Below are positions 1-9,810 of a DNA stretch of 64,000 bases, piece after piece. This DNA is from Bin25 sp026709415. Its GTDB lineage: Bacteria > Bacteroidota > Bacteroidia > Flavobacteriales > Flavobacteriaceae. The notes under the pieces were generated by a model, which was given only the letters and a program-made list of their open reading frames with translations, did not search any database and was not told the origin of the DNA. The translations under genes and the position numbers were made by a program. Location of the stretch: assembly GCA_965200045.1 (NCBI GenBank), contig OZ241330.1, forward strand, positions 1,116,001-1,180,000, in the 5' to 3' direction. Position 1 is the stretch's first letter. Every line of letters begins with the position of its first letter.

Positions 1-1308
1 GAAAGTAAATTATTGTCCTGGCTGGGTCGAGTCAATTATAGTTTGAATGACAAATATTTATTTACAGCCAGTGTCAGAGCTGATGGTTCTTCAAGGTTTG
101 GAGAAAACAATAAATGGGCCGTTTTCCCATCTGGAGCTTTTGCTTGGAAGTTAAATAATGAACCTTTTTTTCAAGATAGTGAAACCATTTCAGACCTTAA
201 ATTGAGATTGAGCTATGGAGAAACTGGAAATCAGTCCATTCCCCCTTTTGGTTCTTTAGATAGACTGGCACCAGTGATAGCCAGTTTTGGTGGATCTGAT
301 GTGGTTGGTTTTGCTCCTTCTCAATTGCCTAATGAAGATTTAAAGTGGGAAACGACAGCCCAGTTTGATGCTGGTATTGACATTGCCTTACACGATGGGA
401 AATACCGTTTCACTTTGGATTTTTATCACAAACAAACAAGAGATTTGCTAGTGTTAGTTCCCTTGGCTGGTTCAACAGGTTTTAGTGAGCAGTTGGTCAA
501 TTCAGGGGATATCAAAAACACGGGCCTAGAATTTTCTGCGGCAGCCGATTTTGAGTTGGGGGAGTTCGAATGGAATGTATCGGGTCAAATTTCAATGAAT
601 CAGAATGAGGTGACGGAATTACCGTCTGATATTTTCTTAACGCAAGATTTTCGTCTTCTGACGAGTTTAGCAAGAGTCGGTCAACCTCTGGGTGTTTTCT
701 ATGGTTTTGTTGAAGATGGTTTGGAATCAGATGGAGAAATTAAATATGTGGATTTTGACAAGGATGGCGTCATCACCAACAAAGACCAAAGAGTTATTGG
801 TGATCCATATCCCGATTTTATCATTGGATTGAATAATACCTTCAGTTGGAAGAAATTTCAATTAAACATGTATTGGCAGGGTTCTATCGGTAACGAATTG
901 TTTTGGGAAACAGGGAATAATGTGGCTAATTCTTTCAATTTCGATGAAAATCAAATTGTTGATGTGTTGGATCATTGGTCTCCGGCTAATACCACGGCTC
1001 GATACCCCATACCTAGCAGTGGAACGGTTTATAGACCATCAGATCGCTTTGTTCATGATGCTTCGTATGTCAGATTAAAAAACATACAGTTAACCTATCA
1101 TGTAACAGCAGGTAGTTTTTTGCCAAATGCCATTGAATCATTACAAGTTTATGTCAGTGGACAAAATTTGATGACGATAACCGATTATGTAGGATTGGAT
1201 CCTGAAGTCAATACATTGGCACAGACAGGATCCTTTGTGATTGGTGCTGACCGTACTGGCTATCCCTCAGCCAAAATCTATACTCTCGGACTCAACATTA
1301 TATTTTAA
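1..1308 (+). CDS. SusC-like TonB-dependent outer membrane receptor, C-terminal part
   Basis: The reading frame is open from the first base, so the gene starts upstream of the window. The visible 435 or so residues are the C-terminal half of a SusC/RagA-type beta-barrel: alternating aromatic strands, the family phrase LRLSYGETGNQ near residue 65, a Ca-binding-like loop (DFDKDGVITNKDQRVIGDPYPD) typical of SusC barrels, and a terminal strand ending in aromatic residues (LGLNIIF). Such receptors import oligosaccharides across the outer membrane together with a SusD lipoprotein, which is encoded directly downstream. The substrate cannot be told. Family assignment is firm. Confidence 0.95.
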   Translation, partial: ESKLLSWLGRVNYSLNDKYLFTASVRADGSSRFGENNKWAVFPSGAFAWKLNNEPFFQDSETISDLKLRLSYGETGNQSIPPFGSLDRLAPVIASFGGSDVVGFAPSQLPNEDLKWETTAQFDAGIDIALHDGKYRFTLDFYHKQTRDLLVLVPLAGSTGFSEQLVNSGDIKNTGLEFSAAADFELGEFEWNVSGQISMNQNEVTELPSDIFLTQDFRLLTSLARVGQPLGVFYGFVEDGLESDGEIKYVDFDKDGVITNKDQRVIGDPYPDFIIGLNNTFSWKKFQLNMYWQGSIGNELFWETGNNVANSFNFDENQIVDVLDHWSPANTTARYPIPSSGTVYRPSDRFVHDASYVRLKNIQLTYHVTAGSFLPNAIESLQVYVSGQNLMTITDYVGLDPEVNTLAQTGSFVIGADRTGYPSAKIYTLGLNIIF

Positions 1309-1331
1309 TGATAACCTTTAAAACAGAAGTC

Positions 1332-2795
1332 ATGAAAAAATTATTAATCATATTATTTGTTGGATTATTTGTGATTCGATGTGAAGAAAACTTACAAGAA
1401 GTGCCAGAAAGTTTTTTGACTCAAAACAATTTTATCAATGATCCAAACTATGCCATTTCCACACTCCATTCCATTTATGCCACCTTTGATCGTAGAAATA
1501 GTTATCCTCTTATACTGTTTATGGCCCTTTTAGAAAATAGAGCGGAATACTCAGACGGACGAGGTAGTCAAGTGCCGATAAGCATTTATGATAAACCATT
1601 GGATAATACCAATCAAGTTCGTGCCTTTAATTGTTGGAATGATATTTACAACGGGATCAATAGAGCAAATAATTTACTAGACAATATCGATGCGGTTACC
1701 GAATTAGATCCTGGATTAAAGGCTCGCTATATTGCAGAGGCGAAATTTTTACGGGCTTACTTTTATAGTGATTTAGTGAAATATTGGGGAGCTGTTCCAT
1801 TAAGAACCAACGTATTTGTCGATTTAGCTGATTTACCGGCACCACGAACTCCCGCTAGTGAAATATGGCGTTTTATCATTGATGAGTTAACCCAAGCCAT
1901 ACCAGATTTACCACAGGAGATTCCGCCAACTTCAGAAGTGGGGAGAGCCAATGCATGGGCGGCACGGATGTTACTGGCCAATGCATACTTAAACACACAA
2001 GATTGGAACAATGCCAGAGAACAAGCAGATTTTGTGATTAAAAACAGCCCCTACAGTCTGGTCCAAGTGAATTCTTCAGAGGACTTTTTAAATATTTATG
2101 GACCTGAAGTAACCACACATTCAGAAGATATATGGTCATTCCAATTTACAGGAGTGAACGGCACTTCACTTCCCACATTCATTGCTCCTGGTGCCGTACC
2201 AGGTTTTTCAGTGGCTGGTTATCGTGCTTGGTTACCCGTTTCAACATCCATATTAAGCTCTTGGGATAAAGATGATTTAAGAAGGAATTTTAATTTATAC
2301 AATGCCCAAGACATCGCCGAAACAGGGGTGACTTTCAGTGAATGGGCGCTGTTTGGTAAGTGGCGTGATGGAGGCGCTCCGACAGCCGGCAGTAATCGCA
2401 ATAATATTCCAGTATTTCGTTTGGCGGAAGCTTATCTCATCTATGCAGAAGCAGCCAATGAGGTTGAAAGCGGTCCATCAGCCCTAGCTTATGAGCGGTT
2501 GAATACCATAAGACGAAGAGGGTATGGATTGCCATTAGGAACATCAAGTGAAATTGATGTGCCATCAGGATTATCAGCTAATGAATTTAGAAATAAAGTC
2601 TTAGAAGAAAGAGCCTATGAATTTGTTTTGGAACTCAAAAGATGGAATGACTTATTAAGAACTGGAACAGCTCGTGAAGCTGTGGAGGCTACTGGAAAGA
2701 CCTTTATGGATTTTAGTTTACTGTTTCCTATTCCTTTTGATGAAATCAACAACAATCCAGCGTTATCTGAATCCGATCAAAATCCTGGATATTGA
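1332..2795 (+). CDS. SusD/RagB-family surface lipoprotein
   Basis: SusD-type glycan-binding lipoprotein of 487 residues, partner of the SusC directly upstream. An in-frame ATG overlaps the end of susC at 1308, but the ATG at 1332 is preferred because it starts a clean lipoprotein signal (MKKLLIILF, with Cys17 in VIRCEEN). The family hallmarks are visible: the N-terminal TPR-like helices (NNLLDNID, AEAKFLRAYFYSDLVKYWG) and the C-terminal RLAEAYLIYAEAAN and ERAYEFVLELKRWNDL segments. It is probably translationally coupled to susC. A hairpin terminator follows. Confidence 0.95.
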   Translation: MKKLLIILFVGLFVIRCEENLQEVPESFLTQNNFINDPNYAISTLHSIYATFDRRNSYPLILFMALLENRAEYSDGRGSQVPISIYDKPLDNTNQVRAFNCWNDIYNGINRANNLLDNIDAVTELDPGLKARYIAEAKFLRAYFYSDLVKYWGAVPLRTNVFVDLADLPAPRTPASEIWRFIIDELTQAIPDLPQEIPPTSEVGRANAWAARMLLANAYLNTQDWNNAREQADFVIKNSPYSLVQVNSSEDFLNIYGPEVTTHSEDIWSFQFTGVNGTSLPTFIAPGAVPGFSVAGYRAWLPVSTSILSSWDKDDLRRNFNLYNAQDIAETGVTFSEWALFGKWRDGGAPTAGSNRNNIPVFRLAEAYLIYAEAANEVESGPSALAYERLNTIRRRGYGLPLGTSSEIDVPSGLSANEFRNKVLEERAYEFVLELKRWNDLLRTGTAREAVEATGKTFMDFSLLFPIPFDEINNNPALSESDQNPGY

Positions 2796-2848
2796 TCATG
2801 TAACATCATTTTCATACGGAATAGAAGCATTTTTAGTTTAGAAAAAAG

Positions 2849-2872
2849 GGAGGCTATGTAAGCCTCCTTTTT
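2849..2872 (+). terminator. Rho-independent terminator after susD
   Basis: GGAGGC, 7-nt loop, GCCTCC, then five T. It lies between the convergent susD and FAD-oxidoreductase genes and ends the susCD transcript. A-rich bases before the stem could let it act in both directions. Confidence 0.8.
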
Positions 2873-2967
2873 GGTAATACAAGATTAATATTCAATATCA
2901 AGTGCTTGCTGAAGTGGTTTGGGGCTTGTTAGAGTTATCAAGCAAAACTGTTGAGTCAATCTGGGTT

Positions 2968-4686
2968 TTATGGCCACTGGGTATCAATCCCTTGATCTCT
3001 TATAATATTTTGAAAATCGATTATCATTTTTTGGCTTTGATACATCTTTTGTGGTGAGATATTTTTATCCATTAAATAAGGTATCAAAATACCAACGGCT
3101 TCTCCAATACTCCATTCGACAGGGTGCAAACGATAACATCCATTGGTAATATGGGTTGTTCCAATATTTTTATTTGCTGGAAAAAGATTTTCCATTTTCA
3201 CTGGAATCAGTGCTCCCAATGGTATCTGAAAAGGGAGGGAATGGAAGTCGATGTAATTATTTCCTGCTGTACTCGGATGGAGATCGATATGATAGTAGCC
3301 AATCCCCACGCTATCGTTATAGGACTTTGATTTTAAATCTTTTCCAGAAAGTTGGGTGATTTGTGATCGCTGCTTGACGCCAACGTGTTGTTCGATAATA
3401 GTGAACAAAGCTTTGATTCTTCTAGATTCTCGAACGTAAGGGTACTTGGCTAAGCCATCTTTGGTTCCCATGATATCCTGCCGAAGTCTTAAACCAGGCC
3501 AACCGCTTCCTCCATCAGGTCTTGGGGCTTGGGTTTGCAACCAATAAAGCAGAGAGAGGCTTAACTGTTTGCCTTTATAAACATGGTAATCAAAATCCTT
3601 TCGACTGACATCAACAATATTTCCTAAAAAGTAATCATTTTGGGGCCAGTTCACAATGCAGATATCTCCCTGATAAAATCCTGGTTCAAAATTATTTTTG
3701 TCAATGATTCTTCTATAAACCCATAAGTTTAAAACATCATCCATTGGAGTGCCTCGCGGATCAAATCCCAAATCTTTCTTTTCTAAAGTTTTTGGGTTTG
3801 AATAATTGAGTTCTAAATATTTTCCAGGCCAGGGGGGCGACAGTTGAGGGACAAAATCCTTCCAAAATGTATAATCTTCGGGTTCTTTGATTTTCCAGTC
3901 TTCTCCATGGACATAATCCATGGCAAAACAAGATGTAAAGGCTTGGTTATTGTTTGGATCATATTCTTTAGCGGCGTGAAGCTCACCTGTTTGCTCGAAT
4001 GATTCAGCACCGGTTACATAAGCCGTATGAGTTAGTGGTAATAAATCACCTAATTCAGTGGCATCGATAAAATATTGACCGATCAAAATTTTTTGATGTT
4101 GATCAATTGTACTTCTGATTGTCAGGCTTTTGACGAAACTCCCAATGGTATGAGCTTTAACGGCTCTGTATTGTCTCAAGATGACAAGTCTTCTGGCACT
4201 CACATATGGAGCCAACATTTCTTCGAGTACATGCAGTGCGACTCTCGGTTCATGAGCAATGGCCGAAACCACGGCATTTCCCGGATTGAACAAAGAATTA
4301 GCTTTTGCTGATTCAGTAAGCGGATAATGTTGACGATAATAATCTCTAATCGATTTTCGGAACTCTCGATAAAGAGCTGTGGCGCCATGGGTTTCGATCC
4401 ACCGATGTTCATCTGGTGGAACTCCTTGCTGGGTCAGTTGACCGCCTATCCAATCGGTTTCTTCCGTCATGATAACGGTTAACCCATTTCTCAAAGCGGC
4501 ATGAGCTGCAGCACAACCTCCAAGTCCTCCACCAGCAATGATGACATCTGCATTTAGAGAATCGGGCGAAGAACTCAAATCAATTTTGCTGTCTGCTTTT
4601 TCATTGGCTTGGAGATCTTGAGATAAAGGGAGCATTAACATTCCTCCACCAGATGCGATATTCCTAATAAAATCCCTTCGTTTCAT
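2968..4686 (-). CDS. FAD-dependent oxidoreductase (FAD_oxidored family)
   Basis: 572 residues. The N-terminus starts MKRRDFIRN, a twin-arginine-like motif followed by a hydrophobic stretch, which suggests export. The dinucleotide-binding fold follows at about residues 48-75 (DVIIAGGGLGGCAAAHAAL), then TDWIGGQLTQQGVPPDEH, the signature of the large FAD-dependent oxidoreductase family common in Bacteroidota glycan-utilisation loci. The oxidised substrate is unknown. It is the last gene of a tight three-gene operon: the MFS transporter ends 20 bp upstream, and the DUF4434 gene leads. Linkage to a sugar porter and an AGE epimerase suggests oxidation of a sugar or sugar-derived compound, but that is inference. 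Confidence 0.85.
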   Translation of the reverse strand: MKRRDFIRNIASGGGMLMLPLSQDLQANEKADSKIDLSSSPDSLNADVIIAGGGLGGCAAAHAALRNGLTVIMTEETDWIGGQLTQQGVPPDEHRWIETHGATALYREFRKSIRDYYRQHYPLTESAKANSLFNPGNAVVSAIAHEPRVALHVLEEMLAPYVSARRLVILRQYRAVKAHTIGSFVKSLTIRSTIDQHQKILIGQYFIDATELGDLLPLTHTAYVTGAESFEQTGELHAAKEYDPNNNQAFTSCFAMDYVHGEDWKIKEPEDYTFWKDFVPQLSPPWPGKYLELNYSNPKTLEKKDLGFDPRGTPMDDVLNLWVYRRIIDKNNFEPGFYQGDICIVNWPQNDYFLGNIVDVSRKDFDYHVYKGKQLSLSLLYWLQTQAPRPDGGSGWPGLRLRQDIMGTKDGLAKYPYVRESRRIKALFTIIEQHVGVKQRSQITQLSGKDLKSKSYNDSVGIGYYHIDLHPSTAGNNYIDFHSLPFQIPLGALIPVKMENLFPANKNIGTTHITNGCYRLHPVEWSIGEAVGILIPYLMDKNISPQKMYQSQKMIIDFQNIIRDQGIDTQWP

Positions 4687-4706
4687 TAATTCACCAAGAT
4701 TTGTTT

Positions 4707-6107
4707 TTAATCCTCAAACCAAAAATCTTCTATTTCTTCTAGGGTTTTTCCTGCCGTTTCTGGGATGTATTTCCACATGATAAACAAATAGGGTAGACAC
4801 ATCAAAGCAAATAACAAAAAGGCGCCTGAAGGCCCAATATTTTCAAGCAACCATGGGGTCAACTGCCCGACTAAATAAGTGCCCACCCAGAGAGAAAAGC
4901 CGGCAATGGACATGGCTATTCCTCGAATTAGATTGGGATACATTTCGGATAGCAAAACAAAAATAACCGCTGAAATACTGATGGCTGTGGAGAATACATA
5001 AAACAAAAACAACACCAATAAAAAAATGCTGCCAACACCAATCGCTTCTGAAAACCTAAAATAGAAACTAATCAATAGCAATGATACAATCATGCCTGAA
5101 ACACCAAAATATACTAGTTTTTTTCTTCCCAAACGATCAATGATCAAAAGAGCCAAAACGGTTGTCAAGACGTTGACTAAACCAACCCATACTTGATAAT
5201 AAAGGGCATCTCCCCCTGATAATCCAGCTTGTTCAAAAATGCTGGGACCGTAATATAAAACGACATTAACTCCCATGAACTGCCCTAAAATGGCAATGCA
5301 GACCCCCAAAACAATAGGCTTTAATACTTTAGGGTTCAAAAGCAATTTCATAGAAGATGTTGAAGATTTTTGATCAAAGTTTAATACGGCTTTGACTTTT
5401 TGTTTTCCGATTTCTATAGAATTATAAATTTTTGAAAATACTTTTTCAGCTCTATTGGACTTGTTTTTAATGACCAACCATCTAGGGCTCTCAGGAATAA
5501 ATAATATCGTCATGAGAAATAAAAAAGCTGGTAACAACTCCATACCAAGCATGGCTCTCCAAACTTCATCTTGGAAAATCAATTGTAATTGGGGAGAAGA
5601 AAAAATAACGTCAGAATGGGAATAGTTTAATAGTTGAAAATTCATCAAATAAGCTCCTAAAAAACCAATGGTAATGGCCAATTGATATAAAGCAACCAAA
5701 CCGCCTCGGATATTTTCAAAAGCAACTTCGGATATGTAAATCGGGGAGACTATAGACACCATCCCGATCCCCATGCCTCCTATGATTCGATAAAACACCA
5801 AAATGTCAAAACTAGAAGATAAAGCGCATCCTAAAGCCGAAACGGAGAACAGTAATGCTGAGATCAGCATCACCTTTTTTCTGCCAATATGATCGCTTAA
5901 ATAACCCGCTATGGATACCCCAATAATGGACCCAATTAAAGCACAACCCACATACCAACCTTGCGCTAGGGAATTTAATCCAAATTGTTCGGTGACATCA
6001 GAAATGGTTCCCGATATGACAGCGGTGTCATAACCAAATAAAAACCCACCGATTGCGGCAATAAAGGCTAGAAAAATAACATAGCCCCATGGTTTGGTCT
6101 GTTTCAT
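4707..6107 (-). CDS. MFS sugar porter (SP family, XylE/GLUT-like)
   Basis: 466 residues, about twelve hydrophobic segments. Sugar-porter signatures are all present: GGFLFGYDTAVISG in TM1, DHIGRKK between TM2 and TM3, the GGMGIGMVSIVSPIYISE region in TM4, PESPRWL after TM6, DRLGRK between TM8 and TM9, and PETAGKTLEEIE after TM12. These proteins import monosaccharides by proton symport across the inner membrane. It starts 1 bp after the stop of the DUF4434 gene and is followed closely by the FAD oxidoreductase gene, so the three are probably cotranscribed. The exact sugar is not predictable. Confidence 0.93.
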   Translation of the reverse strand: MKQTKPWGYVIFLAFIAAIGGFLFGYDTAVISGTISDVTEQFGLNSLAQGWYVGCALIGSIIGVSIAGYLSDHIGRKKVMLISALLFSVSALGCALSSSFDILVFYRIIGGMGIGMVSIVSPIYISEVAFENIRGGLVALYQLAITIGFLGAYLMNFQLLNYSHSDVIFSSPQLQLIFQDEVWRAMLGMELLPAFLFLMTILFIPESPRWLVIKNKSNRAEKVFSKIYNSIEIGKQKVKAVLNFDQKSSTSSMKLLLNPKVLKPIVLGVCIAILGQFMGVNVVLYYGPSIFEQAGLSGGDALYYQVWVGLVNVLTTVLALLIIDRLGRKKLVYFGVSGMIVSLLLISFYFRFSEAIGVGSIFLLVLFLFYVFSTAISISAVIFVLLSEMYPNLIRGIAMSIAGFSLWVGTYLVGQLTPWLLENIGPSGAFLLFALMCLPYLFIMWKYIPETAGKTLEEIEDFWFED

Positions 6108-6108
6108 T

Positions 6109-7194
6109 TTAAATGTTGAAGTATTCTTTATACCGATGGTATAAATGTCCAGCTTGTCGATAGGCCGATTGGGGACTCATAAAATGTGAAAATTCAAAAG
6201 TGATGGCTTTGTCATAGTTGGCTCTCTTCGCTGCTTCCAATTTGAGTTTAAGTTTTTCAAATTTTATTGGAAAGAATTTGATGGGCATATCTCGATCAAA
6301 CGATTCCGCATTAGTCCAGCAATCGATATCATATCGGTCAGCCAACTTTTTGTTGACTTCAAAAAAGATATCTAGTTCATCATAATCAATGTGACCATCT
6401 TGAAAGGCACAGGCATCGATCACTTGGTGGATACCCGAAAAAATGGTGTTCCATTCTTCTTCGTGTTCTTTAATGGATACTGCTTCAGATTTGCTCAAAG
6501 TACTCGATGCCGCTGCCACAGCTTTTTTACCATCGATATAGGGTGAGATAAAAGTCGGAAGTCCATTCGAGACATCTTTACATTGTTTTCCTAAGGCATA
6601 AAATGATTCGATGGCTCCTTTAGTCCTTCTGCTGATTTCACCACTCAAATACCATCCCTGAAAACTTTTATGTCGGCTGCCATAGTTTTTCCAGACTTCA
6701 TCGATGACAAAACGGTTCGATTCAATTTCTTTGGTTAAATCACCAGTATCCCAAAACTCCCCAGAATCATATAATCCAAAAAAGAACTTCATTCCATGTT
6801 GGTCAGCGAGTTTTAAAAAAAGTTCTAATAAATCCACGGGAGGTTTGTAGCATCCTTTAGAAATAAGATACTCGGAAGGGTAGGTGATGAATTTCCGGTA
6901 GCCAGAGCGGATCATGATGACGGTATCAATTCCAATGGCTTTCATATACTGAAAATCTTGATCCCATTCTTTTTCACCCCAGTTTTGATGTGGAATATCA
7001 TGAGAAATCTCATCAATAAAAGTTCCCGTAATTCGAAGCCCTTTATTTTCATTGGTGTTTAAAAAAGAACTGGACTCATTCAGATGTTCTATACCATGGC
7101 TTGAGTTCATCAATGGAAGTGCAGAAACGGACATCATCGACATGCTTGATTTTTTAATAAAAGATCTTCTGTTTAATTGATTTGAAAATTTCAT
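6109..7194 (-). CDS. DUF4434-type, glycoside-hydrolase-like exported protein
   Basis: 361 residues. The N-terminus (LNRRSFIKKSSMSMMSVSALPL) is a twin-arginine-type signal peptide. The body from about residue 50 (GTFIDEISHDIPHQNWGEKEW) to residue 345 resembles the TIM-barrel DUF4434 family found in Bacteroidota polysaccharide-utilisation loci, with conserved acidic and aromatic segments such as FGLYDSGEFWD, GWYLSGEISR and CAFQDGH. Activity has not been assigned for this family as far as I know; a periplasmic glycosidase role is inferred from fold and context. It is the first gene of the operon running to 2968 and is divergent from the AGE epimerase gene. Confidence 0.75.
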   Translation of the reverse strand: MKFSNQLNRRSFIKKSSMSMMSVSALPLMNSSHGIEHLNESSSFLNTNENKGLRITGTFIDEISHDIPHQNWGEKEWDQDFQYMKAIGIDTVIMIRSGYRKFITYPSEYLISKGCYKPPVDLLELFLKLADQHGMKFFFGLYDSGEFWDTGDLTKEIESNRFVIDEVWKNYGSRHKSFQGWYLSGEISRRTKGAIESFYALGKQCKDVSNGLPTFISPYIDGKKAVAAASSTLSKSEAVSIKEHEEEWNTIFSGIHQVIDACAFQDGHIDYDELDIFFEVNKKLADRYDIDCWTNAESFDRDMPIKFFPIKFEKLKLKLEAAKRANYDKAITFEFSHFMSPQSAYRQAGHLYHRYKEYFNI

Positions 7195-7347
7195 TTTATT
7201 TTGGATTTGATTATTGTGAATAAAATTAGTTCAATGGAAAATGAATAATAGATTTAATTTTACTTTGTTCCATGCCCTTTATCTCATAGATGAGCGTGTC
7301 CTGTAACAAAGATGATTCGAGAACCAGATTTTAAAAATTAAGGTCAA

Positions 7348-8520
7348 ATGATGGAGTTTCATTCAAAGACAACAAAGTATAAAAAAGAGCTTTTAGAAAA
7401 TGTCATCCCCTTTTGGACAAACCACTCTATTGATACAAAATATGGTGGTTATTTTAGTTGTTTAGATCGTCAGGGGAAAGTATTTGATACGGATAAATTC
7501 ATTTGGCTACAAGCGAGACAAGTATGGATGTTTGCCACTTTATACAATAAAGTTGAATCCAAAAAAGAGTGGTTAGACATCGCAATACATGGTGCTGAGT
7601 TTTTAGAAAAATATGGTTATGATTCTCACTTTGATTGGTATTTTAGTCTTGATCGAAAGGGGAAACCCTTAATCCAACCCTACAATATATTTTCAAATAC
7701 GTTTGCTGCCATGGCCTTTGGTCAGTTGCATTTGACAACCAAGAATGAAAAATACGCTGAAATTGCATTAAAAACGTTTCAACGAATTCTTCAAAGAAAA
7801 GAAAACCCTAAAGGCCAGTACAATAAAGCTTATCCCCAGACGAGACCACTGAAAAATTTTGCTCTTCCTATGATTTTATCCAATCTATGTTTGGAAATAG
7901 AACACCTTATTGAACCGAGTCTCGTTGATGACCTAATCGATACGGCAATCCATGAGGTGATGGATGTGTTTTATCATTCAGAATGGGGATTAATATTAGA
8001 AAATGTCACTGATCAAGGAGAGTTTTCAAATAGCTTTGAAGGTCGATTACTCAATCCTGGACATGCTATTGAAGCCATGTGGTTTATGATGGATTTAGGC
8101 GTGCGTCTCCATCGAAAAGACCTCATTGAAAAAGCAGTGGATATCACGATGGATACTTTAAATTATGGTTGGGATCAGAAACATGGAGGTATTTTTTACT
8201 TTATGGATATCAAAGGACATCCACCTCAACAATTGGAATGGGATCAGAAGCTATGGTGGGTGCATATTGAAACCATGATTAGCCTTTTAAAAGGATATCA
8301 ATTACTAAAAAATCCAAAATGCGCCGAATGGTTTTTAAAGATTGAGGACTATACATGGAAACACTTTAAAGATGAAAATCATCAGGAATGGTTTGGATAT
8401 CTCAACCGAAAAGGCGATGTCCTTTTAAATTTAAAAGGAGGAAAATGGAAAGGTTGTTTTCATGTGCCTAGAGGGCTTTACCAATGTTGGAAAACGCTTG
8501 AAAGAATCAGCGAGGATTAG
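7348..8520 (+). CDS. AGE-family N-acylglucosamine 2-epimerase
   Basis: 390-residue cytoplasmic protein with the (alpha/alpha)6-barrel pattern of the N-acylglucosamine 2-epimerase/renin-binding-protein family. Diagnostic segments are WLQARQVWMFATLY near 50, RLLNPGHAIEAMWF near 235 and WWVHIETMISLL near 305, with GGKWKGCFHVPRGLY at the C-terminus. The family includes GlcNAc/ManNAc epimerases and also cellobiose and mannose epimerases; the closing motif looks closest to the N-acyl type. It stands alone on the plus strand, divergent from the DUF4434-MFS-FAD operon, and is probably part of the same catabolic unit. Confidence 0.88.
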   Translation: MMEFHSKTTKYKKELLENVIPFWTNHSIDTKYGGYFSCLDRQGKVFDTDKFIWLQARQVWMFATLYNKVESKKEWLDIAIHGAEFLEKYGYDSHFDWYFSLDRKGKPLIQPYNIFSNTFAAMAFGQLHLTTKNEKYAEIALKTFQRILQRKENPKGQYNKAYPQTRPLKNFALPMILSNLCLEIEHLIEPSLVDDLIDTAIHEVMDVFYHSEWGLILENVTDQGEFSNSFEGRLLNPGHAIEAMWFMMDLGVRLHRKDLIEKAVDITMDTLNYGWDQKHGGIFYFMDIKGHPPQQLEWDQKLWWVHIETMISLLKGYQLLKNPKCAEWFLKIEDYTWKHFKDENHQEWFGYLNRKGDVLLNLKGGKWKGCFHVPRGLYQCWKTLERISED

Positions 8521-8668
8521 ATTCTATAGACCATTGAATAGTGCAAAATCAAAAAGATTGGATGCTACGAGGAAACTATTTTTTCTTTTTCAGCCAAAGT
8601 GGATCCACTGATTCAGTGTTGATTTCCTTCGAAAAATCACCATACCTTTTTTTTTGGATATTTTGGCT

Positions 8669-9640
8669 TCATATTTTGTCATTTTTGAGTTGATAATGAC
8701 TTTTAGAAGCTGATTTTCCTTTGATATTCCTTTTTAGGCTGGGCATAAAAGCCACCATGCCTGGCGCTCTCTTTAAACGGTAAACTATGGACTCCATGAT
8801 ATCTTGGTTATGGACTTTCTCCAGTTTTTTGAATTTTGTCTCCTGACCATTGAACCAACGAGCCAAACCGCCAAGGGTCTGTTCGATCACCCAACGTTTT
8901 TTACTGATGGCTTTGTTTCGCTGTTTTTATTTGTCTGTCAAGGGTTTGTGGTGATAGCTTTTTTCCCCACCAAAGGGCCACTCCCTATTGGCTCCAGTAA
9001 TTGATCGTTTTTTTCTAATGGGTTGCCTTGATCCCCCGAGACTCGTTTTCGTTCCCCGCGGATAGGTTTTCCATCAAGAGCTATAGGCCTTGACGGTCAT
9101 GTCCATTGGCAACGGTATGCACCTCTCAAATCAAGCCTTTTTTGGTGGTGGCGATGTGCTACTTGTAACGATCATTAGGTCTTTTTTCTCTTCTTGAACC
9201 AATGGTCTTCGTTGGGACGGCCTTATTGTGGTTCCTCATGGTAGCTACCTTCGGTTTGAAGCTCTGGCTCTTCACACTCCCTTTTTTTTCGGTCTGGAAC
9301 GAGTTTCTTGGGTTGGTTTTTTGGCGAAAAAAGACTCGCTGTGATACCTGTATCGACCACCGCCGTTCCCTGAATGATCACTTCTTTCTTGGTCTATTGT
9401 CGATGGACTTCATCCATGGTGCTTTGATAGCGCTTTTTGGCGGTCAACTCTGAACGGAAACGAGACAAGGTGCTATTATAGGGAACGATATCTTCCATGT
9501 CCAAATCACAAGAAGCCGTGAAGCCAATGCTATCTTTAATGAAGTCTTCGGTCCGAACATCCGAGAGGTGGAACCACACCGAAATCAACTGCATTTTCAA
9601 TAAAATTATGGACGATCAACTTTTTGGGCTCGTTTTTTTG
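8669..9640 (-). pseudogene. Degenerate IS5-type transposase
   Basis: Remains of one transposase gene in several frames. The N-terminal part (frame ending near 9394) reads MQLISVWFHLSDVRTEDFI and later VPYNSTLSRFR, matching the N-terminal domain of IS5-type transposases. The C-terminal part (8669-8890) reads VIEQTLGGLARWFNGQE and later ESIVYRLKRAP, the family's closing segment. Between them stops and frameshifts interrupt every frame. No convincing terminal inverted repeats were seen. It is a dead insertion sequence next to the AAA unit. Confidence 0.8.
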
Positions 9641-9761
9641 CCTGACTTATAGTTTTCGACGAGTAAAGCTTCTATGGATTGTCAATTATGATATCATAGA
9701 CTTGATGGAAAAACGACTGGGTGACTGTTTGGCTCCTTCCTTGACGGGGATTAAAAAAACG

Positions 9762-9787
9762 GGGAATTATATACCTTCGTAACCACC
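9762..9787 (+). repeat. Left terminal inverted repeat of the AAA unit
   Basis: 26 bp, starting GGGAATTATATACCTTCG. Matches the right repeat at 25 of 26 positions. Directly preceded by AAAAAACG at 9754-9761. Confidence 0.85.
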
Positions 9788-9810
9788 AGCCACCATATCA
9801 TTAACTTATT

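Noticed and set aside
8804..9453. Plus-strand open frames across the dead transposase
   Set aside because: The minus strand carries recognisable transposase sequence; the plus-strand frames have none.
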